In this document: one piece after another, positions 21,301 through 33,400 of the stretch
Layout of the letters: each line of letters starts with the position of its first letter
Position numbering within the stretch: the first letter of the stretch is position 1
From: Astropecten irregularis
Lineage: Eukaryota > Echinodermata > Asteroidea > Paxillosida > Astropectinidae
Direction of reading: 5' to 3'
Assembly (NCBI GenBank): GCA_963971285.1
Contig: OZ020255.1
Location: 9,382,931 to 9,446,930 of the forward strand
DNA length: 64,000 bases
Notes under the pieces: generated by a model
What the model saw: the letters and a program-made list of their open reading frames with translations, nothing else
Told to the model about the DNA's origin: nothing
Database searches by the model: none
Program-made: the position numbers and the translations under genes

Positions 21301-21547
21301 CTACAAACTGTGCAACGCATTCATGAGCAATGAGAGAACTGCTATACATGTAGGTCCTTACCTATGGAAACCAACTCATGGGAAGCGCAGACGTGGTCGG
21401 CCTAAAACTACTTGGAGAGATGTCATTCAGAGAGATCTCTCACTCCTAGACACTAGGTGGTCAGTTGAAGATGCAGAAGTGGCAGCTCAAGACCGGTCCA
21501 TTTGGAAGTTTTTCTCAAGTCAGGCAGCAAGTGCAGAAAATGCATGA
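21300..21547 (+). pseudogene. Non-LTR retrotransposon 3' coding remnant
   Basis: The translation contains GKRRRGRPKTTWRDVIQRDL followed by EDAEVAAQDRSIWK and a stop. This is the characteristic C-terminal tail downstream of reverse transcriptase in several LINE clades. The remaining reverse transcriptase is absent, so it is a 5'-truncated dead copy. Confidence 0.7.
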
Positions 21548-22137
21548 AGCTTTCCAGTTAGTTGGTTTGTTAGTTACAAGCTGTAACCGACAACTACTGA
21601 CAAAAACAAGATGGTGACCAATAGGCCTTTCTTTTGCAACGTCTCAGCCTGACTTTTTGGCAACCAAGATGGCGGAAACTATGGAGAGCCATCAAAGCCA
21701 GGCATAAAAAATAACTACTATTTGTACACAATGTTTCATGAACATTGAAAGATTTTCCTGAATGTAATGGAAACAACACTAAGCAATGATGGTATTTGAA
21801 TTTTGTTAGAGCTATGGAAAGTTTTTAAAATGTTGAATTTTGGTTACGGCGTCTGCGGAAAAGACGAAATGATTTGCAACATTTGGCCGCCCATGCCAAC
21901 CATGATACTCTGGCAAAAAAAAAAAAAATTTCCATCCATTTTCTGGTACATATTCATTTTTGTGCAAGAACTGTGCACAATGGCACAAACAGTCTAAAAC
22001 AACGAGATTTAATGCTACACATGATGGAAGTACATATTGTACATTAGATATGAAAGTGATTTTGCGGTAACACTATAAGACATGTGTTATACTCTCTAAT
22101 TAATGTCAGAGTTAAAATTGCTCTAAAAAGAGCCTGT

Positions 22138-22521
22138 TTAAAGGCATTGCATACGTTTGGTAATGACTCTGAAAATTTATGGCAATAAAAACTTACTTGG
22201 TGAGAAGTACAGCTGCTTTGGATAGTATAATGCATATTGAGAAACGTTCGATTCGAAGTACCGCGGTTATGGAAAAATATGTCACTTTTTATCTCCAAAA
22301 GTTATGAATCTGAGAAGCGTTATGGCCGTAACGCTTCTCAGCTATTGACTACCTGTTATCTGGCGTGAAATAACCGCTCTAGTTTGTCGCCAAAATCTCA
22401 CAAACGCTACCACCTTTTGAATTGAAACTTTCACAGGTTAGTTTTATGGTATATATATACAATTATATTGGTTTGAAACAAACAATAGGCTCAAATTACC
22501 AAACGTATGCAATCCCTTTAA
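22138..22521 (+). mobile_element. TTAA inverted-repeat element, family C, copy 1 (384 bp)
   Basis: TTAA lies at 22138-22141 and 22518-22521. Terminal repeats are AGGCATTGCATACGTTTGGT and its inverse with one change. A central perfect palindrome CTGAGAAGCGTTATGGCCGTAACGCTTCTCAG-type (22311-22342) sits near the middle. Copy 2 at 42582-42965 has the same length in the opposite orientation. Confidence 0.9.
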
Positions 22522-22574
22522 ACTCAACGTTCCGGCCAGTAGGCCTATACTCTCAGGCTGGCTGTCTTCTTTCC

Positions 22575-22895
22575 TTAAAGGTACTATCATACATGTACTT
22601 TGGCAGCTTACTGAAACCGAAATCTTCACAGATTTACATGTACCTACATGTATAACTTACAGTGTATAAAGATGGTGATGGTAGATAGAAACATACAGTT
22701 TTCCGCCTGAAATGCTGTATTTGTCCAGAAAGGAGTAAAACCAGTGACCAAAATCATGTTTGATCTTTTAAAGATCTGAAATTTTCTGAGATGACTGAAA
22801 TTTTCACAGATGACTGTTACTGTATCTTCTTCCTTGATATTTGTGCCCATGAATCTGTATTTCTTTGACAAAAACCAAAGTATGATTACCTTTAA
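22575..22895 (+). mobile_element. TTAA inverted-repeat element, family A (internally deleted)
   Basis: TTAA at both ends. The interior between the GATCTTTTAAAGATC centre and the right part is shortened. TACATGTACTTTGG at the left shows a small insertion in the terminal repeat. Confidence 0.8.
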
Positions 22896-23250
22896 CAGTG
22901 AATGAATCATAATAATGACCACGATTGTTAAAAAAAAACCTTAAAAACCGGAAGCAACATCCTGTTAAGGGTAGGGCCACATTCCATCATGGTCACCTTC
23001 AAATGATAATACTAGTACATGTACATCCATCTCTGGTCATATTATACACAGTGACTAATTGGCTTCCCACAACTGGCCAGTCAGTGGGTTGAAGTAGAAC
23101 AATTCCTGGTTTTCAGTCTCTCTGATGGTCGGAGGATCTAAAACAAACAAGCTGTGGAGAGAACAAAGGAAGTCCCACTGATGAGGTCATGTCCTTGTCT
23201 GTGTTAGTCAATGCACAATGGGTTCATTGTCTCGGAGTTAAATACAACAA

Positions 23251-23341
23251 CAGTACCATACATGTACATGTGTACAGTGTATGACACATGTACATACAGT
23301 ACCATACATGTACATGTGTACAGTGTATGACACATGTACAT
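23251..23341. repeat. 46-bp tandem duplication in CATGTACA-rich DNA
   Basis: CAGTACCATACATGTACATG begins at 23251 and again at 23297 with near-identical continuation. The surrounding 23251-23420 is rich in self-complementary ACATGT/TGTACA words. Confidence 0.85.
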
Positions 23342-23557
23342 GTACATCACATGTGAAGTGTAATAGGGGTGCACATGTGTACAACAGTACATGTATGTAT
23401 AAAACATGTGCCCATGTGTACATTTTCATATGTACACTATGTGCCATACTGCCATATGTACGAAATCATAGGAAATAGCACTTGTACAATGTCAACACAC
23501 ATGTACAGCATGCATATTGTGCATTACAAGTAATAAATTGTAATAAAAATCGAGGGC

Positions 23558-23955
23558 TCGAATTTTGTGAAAAAAAAAGCACTGGACAGCAGGGGCCGAT
23601 TTCATAAAATTTACGACGCGTGGCAGAGATAAGACGCATCCTTTCTCTATTCTTTCTGCGACATGTCGCAGCTACGACGCGTCGCAAACCGAGTTGCGAG
23701 TTTGCGACGCGTCGCAGAGCTTTATGAAATCGGCCCCAGGTCTCATAACTGACGCATTTTACTAGACATGAACTTTTTTCACAAGACATGGCATTCATAT
23801 AAACTTATAATAATTGTATTGCAAAATTGGGTCAAAATCTTCAATTTAGGAACCATTTTATTTTGTGCAAGGAAAACAAAATCACTAGACAGCCAGACTA
23901 GTGCAGTTCACACTTTACTAGACCGACACTGAAATTGCTAGACTCGGTCCTCGGT
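23558..23955. repeat. Dispersed 'CTAGAC' repeat, copy 1, interrupted
   Basis: GCACTGGACAGCAGG and ACTAGACATGAACTTTTTTC...CACTAGACAGCC match copies at 29330-29605 and 49745-50022. This copy is split by the foldback at 23592-23741. Confidence 0.75.
23592..23741. mobile_element. Foldback element nested in the CTAGAC repeat
   Basis: GGGGCCGATTTCATAAA and its inverse TTTATGAAATCGGCCCC bound GACGCGTCGC-rich arms. Compared with uninterrupted copies (GGACAGCAGGTCTAG), the insertion left AGG on both sides, a 3-bp target duplication as expected for PIF/Harbinger-type elements. The superfamily is inference. Confidence 0.85.
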
Positions 23956-23964
23956 CATTTTGAG

Positions 23965-24375
23965 CCCTGAAACTGCTCATCAGCCAAAAATCACCATGAT
24001 GCTTGGAGTTTAATAGGAGGACCTGACGTGTTTCAATCCTAGCTGGATCTTTCTCAAACTTAAGCCCACCGCACACTATACGATCCGACATTCCGACTAG
24101 GACCCGACTGGTTTTTGGAAGGATCGCAAAGCATTCTGGGAGTCTTAACCGTGATTGTTCCCAGTCGCAGACCCACTCTGATGGCCAGTCGGCAAGATTC
24201 GACTGTCGAATCACGGTTAAGACTCCCAGAATGCTTTGCGATCCTTCCAAAAACCAGTCGGGTCGTAGTCGGATCGTATAGTGTGCGGTGGGCTTAATGC
24301 TACATGAGAAAGATCCTTCAAAAAAGATCCTGCTAGGATCATAACACGTCAGCCCCCCAAATTCCAATAACTGTA
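23965..24375 (-). repeat. Dispersed GATCC-hairpin repeat, interrupted by a TTAA foldback
   Basis: CTGCTCATCAGCCAAAAATC and GGACCTGACGTGTTTC lie left of the insertion; AAAGATCCTGCTAGGATC lies right of it. The insertion is 24060-24297. Confidence 0.6.
24060..24297. mobile_element. Near-perfect foldback with TTAA target sites
   Basis: TTAA lies at 24060-24063 and 24294-24297. The arms (GCCCACCGCACACTATACGA...TTAACCGTGATT and inverse) are about 90-100 bases each and differ mainly by a 9-base indel, leaving a short loop. Such arm identity implies recent insertion or conversion. No protein is encoded. Confidence 0.9.
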
Positions 24376-24699
24376 TTAAATTAATTAACATTGTACTCAT
24401 TTCTTATCTTTATCAAAGATTCATGTTTTATTAAATTTATTCATCAAAAATTTGTTTGGCTTTCCAATGCTAATGCACTCTCCTTGGGGGACGAAAATGA
24501 ATGAATGTGTAAATTCCTTGAGTTTGTCACTTCAGGGTCATGATGAGTACAACATTGTCCATACATTGATCAGCAAACCTTTTCACAGATGTACAACTGT
24601 CCTTGAATGGATTACACGCATAATGTGCATTGTACAGTTAACCTTCAGATTAGAATTGAAATCAATTGTAACCACACATAGGATGTGCTGCATAGTATG

Positions 24700-24890
24700 T
24701 CCATCTCTAGGTCGTCCTCAGACGAGCCTTCCATCGTCGCTTCCAGTCATTTTGGTTTTCGATACTTTCTGCCAGCTCGCTGGTGCTTTGCACTCCTGCG
24801 TCCTTCTCTAGAACGTCCAGATATGTTATTGTGGGACGTCCTCGCATGTCCATGTTACTCAAATATTGACAGTACCCACAACTGCCCCAA
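24700..24890 (-). pseudogene. Non-LTR retrotransposon C-terminal remnant
   Basis: The minus-strand translation includes MRGRPTITYLDVLEKDAGVQ, then STSELAESIENQNDWKRRW and a stop. This is the typical post-reverse-transcriptase tail (RGRPxxTYxDVLxxD...LxxxxxDRxxW) of LINEs. Only the tail is present. Confidence 0.7.
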
Positions 24891-24899
24891 AATATAGTC

Positions 24900-25175
24900 T
24901 GTTTATTTTTTGGAGTTAGGAGGACCTGACATTTCGATCCTAGCAGGATCTTTGGGCCTGTTTGTTTAAATGCACCGGATCCCAAACTTTGGGATCCATG
25001 TCCTATGCAGGGTACGCTAAAATGGGATCCGGATCCGCAGGATTCGTCATAAACAAACAGGCCCTTTATCAAAGCCTGTGATAAAGACCCTTCTCAAAAT
25101 GTCAGGCCCCAATCCTAAGTTCTTCAAGCATTTTACAAATTTCAGGTTATTAAAATGAGCAGCAGTTTATTACTT
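24900..25175 (-). repeat. Dispersed GATCC-hairpin repeat, interrupted
   Basis: The sequence TTGGAGTTAGGAGGACCTGA...GATCCTAGCAGGATCTTT is split by the foldback at 24953-25064 and resumes at TTTATCAAAG. Confidence 0.6.
24953..25064. mobile_element. Short foldback with GGGCCTGTTTGTTTA ends
   Basis: GGGCCTGTTTGTTTA and AAACAAACAGGCCC bound arms with GGATCCCA and TGGGATCC. It is nested in the repeat around it. Confidence 0.8.
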
Positions 25176-25785
25176 GTAGGCCTGTCTCTTTATTTCAGTT
25201 CAACTGACATGATTATACTGTACTTCCACATTATACTGTACTTGTAATGTATGATTTATACAGTACAACCATAGAGCTCAAATCAGTTTGTAGCTCTATG
25301 GTACAACGTGTACTGTATGATTTTAAAATGAATATTATGTGCAGCAATAACCAGCCCCTTTCATTTGTTATGAAATGTGCTAACCTTGCTATTCCAAGCT
25401 AGCATACTGTATTATAAGTGCAAACGTTAAGGTCAGTATATTGAGTATTACAGTGAATGGAGATTGTTGAATGGCAAGTACGTGTAATACTGTACAGTCT
25501 GAGCATGGAGCTAGGAAGAGACTGTAGAAACTATGGGGTCACTCTGTCCTTGAACCATTGACTAGTCTGGTATGGGTGGTCTGGTCTTCACATGCACAGT
25601 CTCTGTGTACCTGATAATATGTATTTATAGCCACTTGGTTTTATCTTTTCAGTGGGATATGGAAATTAATTTGGTACATGTACAGGCTACAGTATGGGCC
25701 ACTCATATAGTTAAAGTGGTGTTATCTTGGGGTTGTACGCTAGAGTACTAAGAAAATATTATTTGCGGTTGAATTTCAAAAACTT
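25175..25785. other. No gene or clear element
   Basis: One small palindrome (CCATAGAGCT...AGCTCTATGG, about 25270-25302) is seen, sharing its arm with the palindrome near 13560. Nothing else is recognisable. Confidence 0.45.
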
Positions 25786-26174
25786 AACTCGAAAACTTAA
25801 CTCGAAACTCGAAAACTTAACTCGAAACTCGAAATCTTACCTCGAAACTCGAAAACTTAAGTCGTAACTCGAAAACTTGACTCGAAACTCGAAAAACTTA
25901 ACTCGAAACTCGAAAACTTAACTCGAAACTCGAAAACTTAACTCGAAACTCGAAAACTTAACTCGAAACTCGAAAACTTAACTCGAAACTCGAAAAAATA
26001 ACTCGAAACTCGAAAAGTTAACTCGAAACTCGAAAATTTAACTCGAAACTCGAAAATTTAACTCGAAATTCGAAAATTTAACTTGAAACTCGAAAATTTA
26101 ACTCGAAACTCGAAAATTTAACTCGAAACTTGAAAACTTAACTCGAAACTCGAAAACTTAACTCGAAACTCGAA
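25786..26174. repeat. 20-bp minisatellite (ACTCGAAACTCGAAAACTTA)n
   Basis: About 19-20 tandem units, most of them exactly 20 bp, some with single substitutions. Each unit contains two CTCGAAA words. There are no spacers, so this is not a CRISPR array. Confidence 0.97.
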
Positions 26175-26184
26175 GAAAAGAAAC

Positions 26185-26465
26185 CCTCTAAACTAGAGAC
26201 CGGGTTCGGCGAAATTTCTGTGACAACATGGGGATCGATCCGCCATTACTGAAATGGGCACTGCGCCGGCGCTTTACTATCTTTGCTGTGTACGTACGGC
26301 GTAGGCCTTTGTACTGTAGTTTACGCATGTGCTCCGTCACCCCGTTGCTGTATACGTAATTTGTGCCCATAATAGTAATGACGGCACGGGCCCATGCGAT
26401 CACAGTGCCACAGTACAGGGGAGTATTGTGCGTCCGCCCTCTAGTTTACGTGTATCTCTATGGGT
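26185..26465 (-). mobile_element. Inverted-repeat element with AAACTAGAG ends, copy 2
   Basis: Reverse-orientation partner of 9650-9975: GGGGATCGATCCGCC, GCGCCGGCGC and GCCCATGCGATCAC are conserved, and the right end is CCCTCTAGTTTACGTGTATC. The left end abuts the minisatellite without the extended flank. Confidence 0.8.
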
Positions 26466-27092
26466 TGTACATGTACATACTTGTAGTTGTAGGCCTACAT
26501 ATACATTGTGTACGTGTATGGACCGTGCTTTCCTTTTCCATATTTTTTTATCTGCATTTTCTCAAAATGAGAAAAACAACAGCATTATAAACAAACCAGG
26601 TTTTCTGAAGAGAAAATACTGGTAGATAGAACAGCGTTCATAGAGCGTATTGATTGTATGCCTTGCATACAGGTTTGTTGAATGTATACATGTACATACT
26701 AGCAAATGTGTACAGTATAAATATGTTCAGTATCTCTAAGCACAAAAAATACATATAATCTGTCATAAGGCCTATGCTGTCATTTCCATTAATTTATAAC
26801 ATATGAATTAAACAAGTACAAATGAAGTCTAGTAATAAATTGATGTATGTAATCTCTAACTTTTTTACTTTAATTTAATGAGTTGTCTTTTGAGTCCCCG
26901 CCTCTGCCTCGTTTCAGCCCCGCCCCCAAAAGTTTACAAATGCAGTGTTGCCATGGATGTTATTCATAATTGCATTGATAATTCGTTTGTGTTTCGGAAA
27001 ATCTAAGTTAAACTGGCGGGACTTGTAGTCTATTCGATAATTTCATATTGATAAAAAAATTAAATTATTTGAACGAGAAATATGCAATGTTC
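26466..27092. other. No gene seen
   Basis: AT-rich sequence with CATGTACA words and a CCCCGCCC-containing patch near 26900. No exon is supported. Confidence 0.4.
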
Positions 27093-27254
27093 AATAGCGC
27101 TCCGCACTAATGACGTCACAAAATCCCCGGATGTCAGACAAACATTGACTCACACACGTAGTGTACAAGCACGCGCACACGCACACACGTTTGCATGGTT
27201 CCAATGTTTGTCTGAGATCCGGTGCTATTTTTAGCGCAAGTGCGGAGCGCTATT
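27093..27254 (+). mobile_element. Foldback element AATAGCGC, copy 1 (upstream of integrin beta exon 1)
   Basis: AATAGCGCTCCGCAC and GTGCGGAGCGCTATT-type ends are inverted. Inner words CAGACAAACATTG and CAATGTTTGTCTG also pair. The partner copy lies at 27659-27807. Confidence 0.85.
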
Positions 27255-27346
27255 TACAATCATAAGGTTCTGAGTGGAACTGAGTGGAATTTAACATCTA
27301 AAATTCTAATCTTAGGATGGGATCTATTATGTATGTTTATTTGCAG

Positions 27347-27382
27347 ATTTCAGAGTTTGTGTAATACTGATACGAGGCAGGA
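27347..27382 (+). other. 5' UTR part of integrin beta exon 1
   Basis: It follows the acceptor TTTATTTGCAG (ending 27346; a second AG at 27352 is possible). An in-frame TGA at 27368-27370 precedes the ATG, so the coding region cannot extend upstream in this exon. Confidence 0.6.
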
Positions 27383-27485
27383 ATGGCGTCGGAAGCCAGG
27401 GGAATCTGTGGTCTACCGCTGCGGCAAGTTGTGTGGGTCTTCGTCACCTTGATCGTCATGACAAGGACGACTTGCCGAGCTCAAT
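27383..27485 (+). CDS. Integrin beta exon 1: signal peptide
   Basis: Residues 1-34: basic start, hydrophobic core [11 protein letters not shown], then CRAQ. The exon ends phase 1 at AAT|GTGAGT. An in-frame stop upstream fixes the start. Confidence 0.9.
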
Positions 27486-30400
27486 GTGAGTACAGCCTTT
27501 TGACAATGTTATATACAGGGTCGTGTTCTGGGTTATTTCCATACTACGTTGGAACACAGATATATAACAAACACATGGCTTTTTACAAACCTGGGCTCCG
27601 GCTCAGTCTCCGGCTCAGGCTCCGGCTTCATCTCTGTCATGCTGAAAATATGGGTTTTAATAGCGCTGCGCACTTGCGCTAAAAATAGCACCGAACCTCA
27701 GACAAACATTGCAACGTGGCCATGCAAACGTGTGGTGAGTGGAAGCATGTGTGGAAGTATGTGTGCGCGTCGCGCGTGGTGTGACGTCATTAGTGCGGAA
27801 CGCTATTGAAGCTGAAGCTCTGTTTTCCTTTTCAAACTGGAGAATCTACTTCGAACCGCTGCCAAAACCCCCTATTTTGATACCCGTTATTTTAGAATGG
27901 ATTCACAAAATGGAGCTGGGGCCTTTTGCTACATGTGCATTGTATGTAGGCCCTAGATACCGAACATCATCCTTGGCTCCCAGTTTTTGTGTTAAACTTA
28001 AAAGCAGAGTTGTGGGGTTGCAACTTTTCCTCGGATCAGATGATTTCCTTGTTTTTCACTCCACTCTCTAATGCCAATGAAAAATGGAAAACACTGGACA
28101 AGCCAACTTACCAACTATGGTACATGTAAAGCTTGGAATTTCCTTGTTTTTTAATGTTAAGTCCAAGTTGCCTGCCTGGGAATTGCACAACATACCTATA
28201 TTTATCCGGGATTAAACATTTTCAGGAATTATGTAGTATGAATAGGAAATTGCTGTGTTGTCTCACTGTATGCATACATTATGTGGATCAGGTTGTGGAA
28301 ACACCATGTAAGAATCGTTCATACTTTTGCACAAGTTTCTGTTTCGTTCGCACTTCTCGTAAGGTCTCAATGTTTCGACTAGCCTGCTCTAGTCCTCATC
28401 AGGAAACCCACATACTGTACCAATTGTCACCATGCAAAGCCTCAAATCTTTCTTGTATTTTATTTTATTTTATCGTCCACGAGGCTTAAACATCCTGATT
28501 TGGGGTTTTGAGTCGGATCACGTTTCATGCAGTTTAGACGTCAGCGGACCAGTTAAAAGTTACCCTTTCAAAATCTATGTTCATAGTGTAAGAGTGCATT
28601 GGCCACCAAATCTATGACATCATAATTGTTGGTATCCTTCCCTTCCCCCTGCCCCCTGCCCTTCAGACGTCAGACCCCAACCCCTCCCCCTTCCCCCTCC
28701 CCTTTCCGTCCCAGACTGCCAGCAATACATACATGTTCAACATGTTGGGAACTGTTTGTATGTGTAGTATACAGGTACATCATGTACACATATATCATGT
28801 ACACGTATACATGAATGTATGCAGTACATGTAGTACGCATACAGTCACACCAGGAAAATAGGTATAACATTACATGTACAGTGTCTGAAATACAACCGTG
28901 ATTGAAACCAATAACATGAAACCACACCATTGGCAGCCCGGATGCTTTATACCAAAAACAAGTGTTGAAACCTAAAACCAAATTATGTTGGGAAATGTAT
29001 TGTCCCATTGGAAATGATATTTTTTCTTTCGTTTTCTTGCTTTTATATGTTTTGGTTTGGTTTGGGGTTTTATTTTTATTTATCAGTTCTGGCAACAAGA
29101 AGACTTGAAAGTTCTTCTATGGAAACAAAACAAATTCTGTTATAATTTTGCATTGCTGCTTTTCATCCATTCGTGGATGTTGCCTTCTTCTGTAACAAAA
29201 AAAATGCCAAAAACTTGTAAACCAAAAATCTTGTCATGATGAATTCTGTAGCAGTAGTGACATGTACTACTGTGCATTCTCTTGTACATCTACACTGTTC
29301 TTCAGATCTCATATTTCATGAAAACAAGTTCTGGACAGCTGGTCTGGTAATTGAAGCATTTTACTAGACCTGAACTTTTTTCACTAGACCTGTGACAGTC
29401 ATGTACATACATATAAGAAAACCGTAATTGGTTGCAATATTGTATCAAAGATCATCGATTTAGGAATCATTTTATTTGTGCCGAGGAAAACAAAATCACT
29501 AGACAGCTGGACTTGTGCAGTACACACTTCACTAGACTGACACTGAAATCACTAGACTCCGTCCACGGTCTAGCCGTCTAGTGGATACATGTATTTCGAG
29601 CCCTGTTCTTTATGTACGTGTATCCATGTTTATTTGTGGTTAATTTTTTATCCCAAAAAGTTTTAAAATCATTCTGAAGTGGTGGAGTCAAAAGATATAC
29701 TGTAGTGTATATAATTGAAAAGCTTAATTCTAGCAAAAAAAACTTTTAAAAAAATGAAGAAAATTATGAGTTAATATCTTCACTGTATGTGGATCGGTTT
29801 GCGGAAACAAACCGATCCACATACATGTACACATCTTCACTGTGTGACAATTTTGCCAAAAGAAAAGACTGTCTGTGTGTGAGCCAGCAGAATTTGTTGG
29901 CAAAAATTCCAAGTATCTCTGATTTTATACGAACCCATTATTTTTTGTGGTTAAATAATATTAAAGCCGGTCCTGATGAATAGTTTTCCAGGCGAGGTTA
30001 CGGCGGTCAGTATTAATTTTGGCAGTTTCAAGTCAACCGGACATCTGTGGTAACCTTTAATGAGATTTTAGGCTGTGCATGTAGGCATCGCAAGCTGGTC
30101 AGCTAGCACAGTATACACGTGTGCGGTTTGTGGTAGCACCAACGTGATGTCTTTTGCTGAGTGTCGCTGGTTCTCATTAGTTCCTCTGGTTCTTTTCAGA
30201 ACCTAAAATACTCAGAAAAAGTTATCATTTTTAAGCCTTCATTTTAATAAAAAATAAGGAGAGCTGCAAATCACTCTCCTTAAATCAACGTAGAGAATTT
30301 AGGAGAGTTATTTGCTCTTGCTAACAAAAATCAAGTTTGAGCTGCAAATTCAAGAGATGCAAAATTTTGCTTGTCCTGTTGAACATTAATTTTTGTATTT

Positions 30401-33400
30401 TCCGCAAAGGGCAAATGTTGGCTGGAAAAATGGAGGAGAGCAGAGGAGAGTGATCACTCTCACTCTCCTTAAAAATCAAGGTCTGCATTTTACACATGGT
30501 ATCACTGAGCATCTTTAACCCAACCATTGGCTTCATATTATTCTGGTTTTTAGTTTGTTTGTTTGTTTTTGGCCCCTACAAGAAATTTGTGAAAAGATCT
30601 AGACAAGATCTGGGGCCTATTTCATGGCTCTGCTTACCGCAGATTTTGGCGCTTATGATTCTTATTCTTTGCTTACGAGCTTAGGGTAAGCGTCAAATTT
30701 CTACCCAAGTTGAGAAATCCTTTGTTAAATTAGTTATTAGCCTTTGAGCATGTTGAGGAAGATCTTGCTAGGATCAAAATGTCAAGCCTTCGCTTCCTAC
30801 ATGTGATTCCAAGCAAATCCTTAATTCTATGCTTTCAACTAAGCAGAACCATGAAATTGGTCCACCCTGTTTGAGCACTGGCTACAGGTTTTTTTTTTTT
30901 TTTTAATAAATCGACTAGATGATGGAAGGAATTTTGCAGTGTAATTTTACGCCGCTGTAACAAAACACGGCAGGACCCACAGATATCTAGGCCATTGTAA
31001 CAGTTGATCATCATGATCATTAGCGATCGTAACACACCATACCAGTGCTTTGGAATTTGTACACATAAACTGGGATTGGGAGCCAAGGATGATGTCCAGT
31101 GTACATACCTGAATGTCTAGTGTAGCAGTGTCAATTAAAGCAGCATTCCACTGTCCTGGTTTGGTCATTAGTAGTCAATTTGTGCATCCCCCCCCTATGA
31201 AACCTAATGTAATCAGCAGATCATGTCTGTAAATTGCAATATCACAGCCCTGAGACTGTGACAGGTAAATATAACACGACTGTTATACTGACAGGTTGAT
31301 TGATTGTATTTTCCCCTTCACTGACTGATTCTTCATACATGTGAGGAGATCCATGCTGTTCATCTGGTTGGGTTCCTCCTGTTGGTTGTGAAATAGAGAG
31401 TCATGCATCTTCTGCATAATTATAGTGAAAGTTGAAACTTCAAAAACTGAAAAATTGTCATAACTTTCATTTATGCATACATGTGTACAAATTAGATTAC
31501 TTACATGTACATGGTACACGTACATGTGTGTACAGTTATACACATATGCATACATTACACACCTGCACACAGTCATATAGGCTACACATGTGCATGTGTA
31601 GAATTGCAGGATCCTCGCTAAAGATTTTTAAAGAGTTTAAATAAATAATGAAATAAATAGATGCATAGGCCCTATTTAATTTTAAAAATAAGTAGAAAAA
31701 AGAATTGCTAAAGGAGTTAACTGTAATAAACATTTTTTTAACTTTCTTCTTTCCGTACAGAGGAAATTTGTATTGCATTGAGCTTAATTAAACAATTGAA
31801 CAATTAATGTAGATTTATTTATAAAAAGATATTTATTACAAAACGTTGTTCACCTCAAAGTACCGGTATATACATGTTGGGCCATTATGTAGGCCTGATG
31901 GGGAATGATGCAAAAGGTAGAAAAGTTAGTGTTTATAAAGGGAGCATATAGGATTTGTAAAGATGTGCGTTTTGGCTGAATTTGGTACTTAAACAGAAGT
32001 GAAGTTCTCAAACTTCCTTACAGACGTTGTTTCATGTACCTTTTTATGCTTTGTTCATCTGGAAAGCAGAAATACGTCCGAAATAATCTTGCCCCCCTCC
32101 AAATCCTTCACGGTTGCACCTTGCTTTTGAAAAGCTAAAAAGATCGTTCAGGCGAACAATGTTTTTAAATTAAAAAAAAGACACTAAATCTTGATTTCCT
32201 TGGAAAAATCCAGCATCTGATGAACCAAGATTTCCCATGGTGACTGTTTGCACTGTTTACAAACTGTTGAGTCCATTTTCTGTCTCAAACAGGAGGCCTT
32301 GCGAATCCTGTACGCTGCCTGTAATTGTACATGCATGTTTTAATGTGCATGCATCAACAGTCTTACAAGTTTTAAATACATACTGTATGTAGATGATAAA
32401 ATGATAGGTCTAGGCCTATCTACATGTACTGTACATGTAGGATGTACAATACATGCAAATTTGTGCATATTGCCCAAACCTGACATGACCTATTTTGTGC
32501 AAGTTGGGTCAACGTTCTTCTGCTTTGAATTAGAAAGGAATTTCAGAAGAGTCTGACTGGAACTGATTATAATCAAAAACATTCTTATGACCCACGCAAA
32601 GTGCGGCTGCACTGCTCAGAAAGTTCTGTAAAAACCCAAGTTTTCAATACCACAAATCTTAGGTTTTGTATTTTGTGTTTGCACCAGGTTTAAAGGTAAT
32701 TTCATACTTTGGTTTTTTGTCAAAGAAATGGAGATTCATTGGGAAAAAATATCAAAGAAGATACAGTAGCAGTCATCTTTGAAATTCACAGTCCCATACG
32801 GTGCCTACTTTTTGAGAAAACAATGTTTAAGAAAAATCTTTTTACAGGATTTGACATCTTCTGACATCAAAACTGTTTTTAGTCATTGGTTTTACTCTTT
32901 TCTGGATAAATGCAGCATTTGAGGCATTTGTTTTTATCATTATCTTTGGACGTTTTGAAATGATGTTTTCCGAAATTATTATGGCACAAGGAAATGTTTT
33001 CCTTATGAAAACGGAACTTCCTTAACAAAAGTGAAAGCAACAATAATATTATGCAAATGATTTATTACCCTTCACTGCTGTAGATGAGCTTTTCACTAAG
33101 TAAATAAATGCACATGAAAAAATCATGCGCTGACTCGGGTGGGATTTGAACCTTCAACCTCCTGCTTACGAGTTAACATTGATAATTTCACCCTTTAAAA
33201 CAATCTGCTTTTGTTCCAAATTACACGCGTCCCTATTAACCCTTGAACACAGTCTGCACACCACAGTTTACCACACTTGTTTTTTTCCCTGTGGTATCCT
33301 GAATACCACAATGCACCACAGTGTGGTTTGTGTGGTAATCTGTGGTTTATGATCCAGTTCCCCTGTGGAGACTGTGGTAATGTGTGGTAAGCAGCAAATC

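Noticed and set aside
25786-26174. CRISPR-like array of 20-bp repeats
   Set aside because: Units are contiguous without unique spacers and the context is eukaryotic; it is a minisatellite.
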